The notes under the pieces: generated by a model | Told to the model about the DNA's origin: nothing | What the model saw: the letters and a program-made list of their open reading frames with translations, nothing else | The model's database searches: none | From: Haloarcula marina | GTDB taxonomy: Archaea > Halobacteriota > Halobacteria > Halobacteriales > Haloarculaceae | Assembly (NCBI RefSeq): GCF_024218775.1 | Contig: NZ_CP100404.1 | Span: forward strand, 2,790,001-2,854,000 | Reading direction: 5' to 3' | DNA: 64,000 nt | Translations under genes and position numbers: made by a program | Shown: positions 60,711 through 64,000 of the stretch, piece by piece | How positions within the stretch are numbered: the first letter of the stretch is position 1 | Layout of the letters: the number at the start of each line of letters is the position of its first letter

Positions 60711-61445
60711 ATGGAGGCAGAGCTAGCCGAGCGACTGGAGCAGACGACCCGCCAGCCGGGGCACATCACCCCGGAGAAGATGGACACGTCGGTCAACTCG
60801 CAGGGCCAGCGGTCTGAAATCGGCACCTACCGAGTCGATACGGCGCACTACATCCGACAGGGGCGCGACAACCCCTTCAAAGTCGCAATCCCGGCGTACG
60901 AGAAGTTCACCAGCGACGGGAGCGCGGGCGACTCCGAGACGTTCAGCCTCACGCACGACCTCGTGGACAGTCCGGTTACTCAGTCGGTCGTCGTGTGGCT
61001 CGACGGCACGTACTACGGCACCCCGGACGCCGTGGACTACGACGCCGACACCATCGACGTGACGGACCCCAACACCAACAGCAACGTTCACGTCTACTAC
61101 ATCGCCGGAGACGCGGCCTCTCTGGAGCTTCGGAAGCGAGCGCCGGGCGAGTCGACCAAGCAGAGCCAGCGGTTGTACTCCGCTAACCTCGGTCTGGTCA
61201 ACGCCGCACCCCAGCTGGAGCAACCCGAGTACCTGCGACTCACCGACAGTCAGATGCACCCGTGGCTCGGCGCTGATATGGAGGTTATCGCGTACCTCGA
61301 TGCACCGTACACGGTCCGATGGACCGACAACGACGGCGACGGCACCGAACCGACCAACGCCCTACTCAACGTCCCGGTCATGCGGGGGTCGAGTGAGGTG
61401 CGTGGCCTCACCGCCGCAATCAAGGCGGCGATGGGGCAGGCGTAG
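60711..61445 (+). CDS. Large major capsid protein-like (VP4-like)
   Basis: 244 residues. Strand-rich from residue about 55 (NPFKVAIPAYEKFTSD, TFSLTHDLVDSPVTQSVVVWLDGTYYG, VHVYYIAGDAASLELRKRA, DMEVIAYLDAPYTVRWTDNDGDG). No membrane helix. In size and placement it resembles the larger major capsid protein of SH1-like viruses, pairing with the preceding protein. Start ATG 60711 follows it closely. Called by context; structure prediction would test it. Confidence 0.6.
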   Translation: MEAELAERLEQTTRQPGHITPEKMDTSVNSQGQRSEIGTYRVDTAHYIRQGRDNPFKVAIPAYEKFTSDGSAGDSETFSLTHDLVDSPVTQSVVVWLDGTYYGTPDAVDYDADTIDVTDPNTNSNVHVYYIAGDAASLELRKRAPGESTKQSQRLYSANLGLVNAAPQLEQPEYLRLTDSQMHPWLGADMEVIAYLDAPYTVRWTDNDGDGTEPTNALLNVPVMRGSSEVRGLTAAIKAAMGQA

Positions 61446-61455
61446 GAGTCTCACA

Positions 61456-61725
61456 ATGCCATTTTCGAGCGATTACACGCCGATATGGGAGAGCGACAGC
61501 ACCCCCGGCGAGGACTTCGAGCAATCGGTCACTTTCGAGGCGACCGACGCCGACAGCGACGAGTCCGTACCGGGGAGCAACAGTCAGACGAACGGCCCGC
61601 TGACGGCGACCGTCGAGCGGTCCGGCTGGAGCCAAGACGATGTGATGATGGCCGCCCAGCTCATCAACATCCTACTGTTCCTCGCACTCGTTTACGAGGC
61701 TTTCAGCGACGGTGATAGCCGATGA
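61456..61725 (+). CDS. Small virion-type membrane protein (VP13-like by position)
   Basis: 89 residues. MPFSSDYTPIWESDSTPGEDFEQSVTFEATDADS leads to a single C-terminal membrane helix, DDVMMAAQLINILLFLALVYEAF (about 61-83), with a short hydrophilic tail. Small membrane proteins follow the capsid pair in related viruses. Its stop overlaps the next start (ATGA). Confidence 0.6.
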   Translation: MPFSSDYTPIWESDSTPGEDFEQSVTFEATDADSDESVPGSNSQTNGPLTATVERSGWSQDDVMMAAQLINILLFLALVYEAFSDGDSR

Positions 61726-61979
61726 GCGAACTCAACGGGATGGAGCAATGGGTGGCTGAGAGGGATGATATGGTCATCGAGGACGACGGGAGCATCACCA
61801 ACACCGAAACGGGAGTCAACACCGCCGACGACGACAGCGGCAACGCGCCCATCTACGACGACGATACGAGTAGCTGGGACGAGGCGGTGAACGGGTCGGA
61901 CACGTCGACGGACTCCAGCTCCTCGGACAGCGACGGGGTGAGCATCGGGGACGACTCCGACGGCGACGACAACCCGTAG
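61722..61979 (+). CDS. Acidic serine-rich small protein, provirus
   Basis: 85 residues: MSELNGMEQWVAERDDMVIEDDGSITNTETGVNTADDDS, then a run of S, D and T to the end (DTSTDSSSSDSDGVSIGDDSDGDDNP). No fold evident. It may be a scaffolding or tail-region protein; unknown. Its TAG stop is followed in the same frame by sequence that looks coding (see the next feature), so the boundary with that gene is uncertain. Confidence 0.55.
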   Translation: MSELNGMEQWVAERDDMVIEDDGSITNTETGVNTADDDSGNAPIYDDDTSSWDEAVNGSDTSTDSSSSDSDGVSIGDDSDGDDNP

Positions 61980-62254
61980 CGTCCAACGGCATCAGCCCTC
62001 GACGCCCTCCGCAGTAGTCTCAGCAACAATCTGCGGTACGGCGGGGAACCGACCGACCGACAGATACAGGCCGCCGAGGAGTTCGGCGGAATCACCGTCA
62101 GCGGCCAGCGCATCGGCTACCCTGACGAGAGCGAGACGACCACGGACGAACTACGAGGGGCGGGATGCCCTCGGACCACTACGGCGACGACCCGGACGCC
62201 AACAACGAGGACGGCCCCAACGTCCTCGATGGCGACGGGGACGGTCAGGGTTAA
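61980..62254 (+). pseudogene. Frame-disrupted small virion-type gene
   Basis: From 61992 the plus-strand frame reads SALDALRSSLSNNLRYGGEPTD and onward to YPDESETTTDELRG, a good coding signal with no start codon in that frame. At the G run near 62157-62164 the coding signal moves to another frame and reads MPSDHYGDDPDANNEDGPNV and further to a TAA at 62252. Adding one base restores a single protein of about 90 residues. Either the start and one base are lost, or the sequence is faulty. Function unknown. Confidence 0.5.
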
Positions 62255-62537
62255 CGTCCCCGGACCTGACGACAGCACGGATTCGGGAGGCGTCAACGAC
62301 GCCGACCCGGACAACTCCGAGGGAGCCACACCGCCCAACGCGCCCCGTCAGCCTGACGACCGAGGCGACGGCGGCCACCAGCAGGGCATCCCGGCACAGC
62401 TCCGAGCGACCATCGAGCAGAACCCCGAGGCCGTCGGTATCGTAGTCGCGCTGGCCGGACTCATCGCCAGTCAGCGAGGAGGTTGCCCATGCCGGAAACT
62501 GAGGCTGTCGTCGAGGACATGGACGACGCCGAGGTAG
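62229..62537 (+). CDS. Membrane protein, provirus late region
   Basis: 102 residues from ATG 62229, overlapping the previous gene by 26 bases. Acidic linker (VNVPGPDDSTDSGGVNDADPDNSEGATPPNAPRQPDD), then IPAQLRATIEQNPEAVGIVVALAGLIASQRGG with one membrane helix. The final part (CPCRKLRLSSRTWTTPR) overlaps the following gene and has different composition, so the true C-terminus may have been changed by a shift. Likely virion membrane protein. Confidence 0.5.
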   Translation: MATGTVRVNVPGPDDSTDSGGVNDADPDNSEGATPPNAPRQPDDRGDGGHQQGIPAQLRATIEQNPEAVGIVVALAGLIASQRGGCPCRKLRLSSRTWTTPR

Positions 62538-62581
62538 AGACTCAGCGCCAGCGAATCAAGCAGGAGGGCGGTCAGGCGTGA
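62489..62581 (+). CDS. Micro-protein, provirus
   Basis: 30 residues: MPETEAVVEDMDDAEVETQR then QRIKQEGGQA. The SD-like AGGAGGTT lies about 6 bases upstream, and the TGA stop overlaps the next GTG start. The short helical acidic peptide is supported mainly by its SD and by the overlaps at both ends. Confidence 0.5.
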   Translation: MPETEAVVEDMDDAEVETQRQRIKQEGGQA

Positions 62582-62940
62582 CGGTCATCCCGAAGCCTGA
62601 ACCCGGCGACGTGGGGTACAACGACCCCATCACCCGCGAGCTGGACCCCGGACAACAGCTCGTCGTCACCTTCGAGCCGCGCCAGCGTATCACCGAGTTC
62701 GTCCTGCCGTTCCTCGCGATGAGCAAGCACCCGGACTCGTCTTACGAGGTGTGGATGGACGGCCAGCGCGTCTACGGCCCGTCGCCCATCCCGCCGACGG
62801 ACATAGACGATATGGTGCCGACGTTCATCCCGGCAAAGCGGTTCGAGAGCCGTCTTACCGTCTACTGCCGCAACCTCTCGGACACGACGACCCGCACGTA
62901 CACAGTCCAACCTATCGGCTGGGAGGTGAGCGGCGAGTGA
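62578..62940 (+). CDS. Late virion-type protein, intact
   Basis: 120 residues, GTG start. Strand-rich: QLVVTFEPRQRITEFVLPFLAMSKHPDSSYEVWMDGQRVYG, PAKRFESRLTVYCRNLSDTTTRTYTVQPIGW. No cysteine pair or membrane helix. It looks like a small jelly-roll or spike-associated protein, perhaps binding the following genes' products. It overlaps the next gene by 4 bases (GTGA). It is the only clearly intact gene in the last 2 kb other than micro-proteins. Confidence 0.6.
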   Translation: MTVIPKPEPGDVGYNDPITRELDPGQQLVVTFEPRQRITEFVLPFLAMSKHPDSSYEVWMDGQRVYGPSPIPPTDIDDMVPTFIPAKRFESRLTVYCRNLSDTTTRTYTVQPIGWEVSGE

Positions 62941-63334
62941 CCATCTACTCTAACGGCAGAGTGGAGGACATTACTGAACGTCCAAGACGAGGACGGCAAC
63001 CCGCAGGCCCCCAGCAACGAGAAGCGGCAGAAGTCGATTGAGGCCGCGGTCAGCAACCCCGACGGTGCGACCATCCAGACGGTGACGACCTCGGGGACCG
63101 ACCCGGAGCAACTGCCGGACCTGACGATACCGGACGGGGGGCGCGGCGCTCATCGTCTACCTTCCCGGCAACAGCGGCGACGTGTACCTCGGAGACGCCG
63201 CCGAGCAGTTCGTACCGCTGACCGACCCCGGCAACGTATTCGGCTGGGAGGGCACCACGACCGCAGACCTGCACATCAAGACCAACAGCGCCGGTGACGG
63301 CGTGGGCATCATCTTCGAGGGGGCGCAAGCATGA
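62937..63334 (+). pseudogene. Spike-like gene with two +1 frameshifts
   Basis: Three frames must be joined to read it. GTG 62937 gives MTIYSNGRVEDI. Near 62971 the coding frame shifts to LNVQDEDGNPQAPSNEKRQK and on to DLTIPDG. At the six-G run 63136-63141 it shifts again to AALIVYLPGNSGDVYLGDAA and on to FEGAQA with TGA at 63332-63334. Removing one T near 62971 and one G from 63136-63141 restores about 131 residues. The reconstructed product looks like a small beta-rich receptor-binding protein. Annotated as disrupted; sequence error is possible. Confidence 0.6.
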
Positions 63335-63898
63335 CGGAGACGAAGGGCGGCAACATCATCTTGCGCCGCGTCGACGTGCCGGACCATGTGGACCCCGGCG
63401 AGTCCTTCGAGGTGGACGCGCTCGTTTCCAACGGCGCGGCCTACATCAACCCGTGGGACGGCGACAAATGCGGCCTCGCACCGCCGGGCTACACTATCGA
63501 GGTGGACTTTCACGGCCCGGACGGAGCGACCCGGACGAAGGGGGCCGATGTGCCACACGACGACCGAGGTAGGCACCCGCGACGAGACGTACACGGCGAC
63601 GTTCACGGCCCCAGAGGACGGCGGCGAAGTCGAGATTGAGGCCAACGTCAGACTGCCCGGTAGCGGCATGGAGACGGGCACGGAGTCGGCTGTACTGACG
63701 GTCGCAGAGGGACACGTACCGACGCCGGAGCCTCCCGGTGACGACTCCAACGGGGACGGCGGCGGCGGCCTCGACCTCGGCGGCGCTGGCGGTCGGAACC
63801 TCAAGCTCGCCGCTGGAGCAATCGGACTCCTCGCGCTGTTGTGGGTGCTGGCACCCTACGCACAGCTCGGGGCGTCTCTCTCGGGAGGTGGCCGCTGA
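63331..63898 (+). pseudogene. Spike-like membrane-anchored gene with one +1 frameshift
   Basis: ATG 63331 opens MTETKGGNIILRRVDVPDHV, a strand-rich Ig-like domain. At the five-G run 63540-63544 the frame shifts by one base, after which it reads TEVGTRDETYTATFTAPEDG and on to a transmembrane helix (LKLAAGAIGLLALLWVLAP) before TGA 63896-63898. Removing one G restores about 188 residues: an exposed beta-rich protein with a C-terminal membrane anchor, suggestive of a spike or its anchor. Disrupted as written. Confidence 0.6.
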
Positions 63899-64000
63899 TG
63901 GACCCCATCACCGGCTACGTCGTGCAAGCGGCGGCTATCGTGACGGCGGCGGGCGGCAACCTACGTCGCCGCGGCGGTCCGGCAGGTACTCCAGCAGGTG
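63898..64000 (+). pseudogene. Late gene with +1 shift, cut by the window edge
   Basis: ATG 63898 overlaps the previous TGA. It reads MDPITGYVVQAAAIVTAAGG, then loses sense. Deleting one G in the GGG at about 63951-63953 gives TAAAATYVAAAVRQVLQQV, an alanine-rich hydrophobic helix running off the window. Partial; the function cannot be stated, and the shift resembles those in the genes before it. Confidence 0.5.

Larger units (their letters stand above)
53916..64000 (+). mobile_element. Left part of a provirus related to halophilic internal-membrane viruses (SH1/SNJ1 type)
   Basis: Everything from the tRNA-Pro 3' end to the window edge lies on one strand in tightly overlapping genes. A packaging ATPase (58877-59683), two adjacent capsid-like genes (60177-61445) and small membrane proteins follow the order known for sphaerolipovirus-like halophages. 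DNA-binding and zinc-finger proteins lie first. No cellular metabolic genes occur. The integrase, replication genes and right attachment site are not in the window. Virus identity is inferred from gene order and size, not from a database match. Confidence 0.7.

Noticed and set aside
61722-62254. Stop-codon readthrough (TAG at 61977) joining two late genes
   Set aside because: The frame continues after the TAG with coding-like sequence, but a one-base shift is also needed 180 bases later, so loss of a start plus indels is simpler than programmed readthrough.
53916-64000. Integrase, replication protein or CRISPR array in the provirus
   Set aside because: No tyrosine-recombinase pattern (R...HxxR...Y), Rep or polymerase motif, or regularly spaced repeat array was seen on either strand in this part; these must lie beyond the window if they exist.

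Overview
The window is chromosomal DNA from a halophilic archaeon (class Halobacteria; the carB, HalX and cell-surface genes look like Haloarculaceae, but the genus cannot be fixed by reading). The evidence is the high GC content, very acidic proteins, HalX response regulators, twin-arginine lipoproteins, a PGF-CTERM surface protein, archaeal Cbf5, DUF106 and Vms1-type proteins, and short haloarchaeal TATA boxes placed 22-30 bases before leaderless starts.

Positions 1-53800 are ordinary core genome. 1-6.3 kb: a Vms1-like ribosome-rescue protein, two UspA proteins, a KaiC/RAD55-like ATPase, NAD kinase and two tandem HalX response regulators. 5.7-11 kb: a TetR regulator divergent from a surface NEW-type protein plus an RND/MMPL exporter. 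11-17 kb: a disulfide oxidoreductase, a hybrid-type histidine kinase, a formyl-THF cyclo-ligase-like protein and two unknown proteins. 17-23.4 kb: a complete five-gene dipeptide/oligopeptide ABC operon (order A-B-C-D-F, minus strand). 23.6-27.1 kb: a cobalamin-type uptake locus (btuF divergent from btuCD). 27-30.4 kb: an MrfA/Hrq1-like helicase and an MscS channel. 30.5-36.5 kb: an Lrp regulator with carA and carB, which converge around a PH-like protein. 36.6-47 kb: mostly haloarchaea-specific small or membrane proteins, two FAD oxidoreductases and a 7TM histidine kinase. 46.5-52.5 kb: homoserine kinase, a 2-hydroxyacid dehydrogenase, a peroxiredoxin and the conserved adk-DUF106-cmk-cbf5 run. 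An ATP-grasp gene and tRNA-Pro(GGG) close the cellular part.

From the 3' end of tRNA-Pro (53915) to the window edge every gene is on the plus strand, tightly packed with TGATG/GTGA overlaps and often preceded by strong Shine-Dalgarno sequences. The order is small zinc-finger and DNA-binding proteins, a set of acidic and membrane proteins, an FtsK/HerA-like packaging ATPase, a small membrane protein, two adjacent capsid-like proteins (176 and 244 residues), then small membrane and receptor-like proteins. This matches the layout of tailless, internal-membrane halophilic viruses (SH1/SNJ1 type, Sphaerolipoviridae and relatives). I interpret it as the left 10 kb of a provirus inserted at tRNA-Pro. 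The integrase and right end lie outside the window.

The last 2 kb is unusual. At least four consecutive late (putative spike) genes each carry single-base +1 shifts, mostly explicable as one extra base in a short homopolymer. Either this is a sequencing or assembly fault confined to this stretch, or the spike module is being inactivated. Other signals are a 57-bp exact repeat linking two virion-type genes, a repeated 3' hairpin after two unrelated cellular genes, a 41-bp repeat with an internal palindrome that ends one gene, and a shared TCGTAAT motif around carA and carB.
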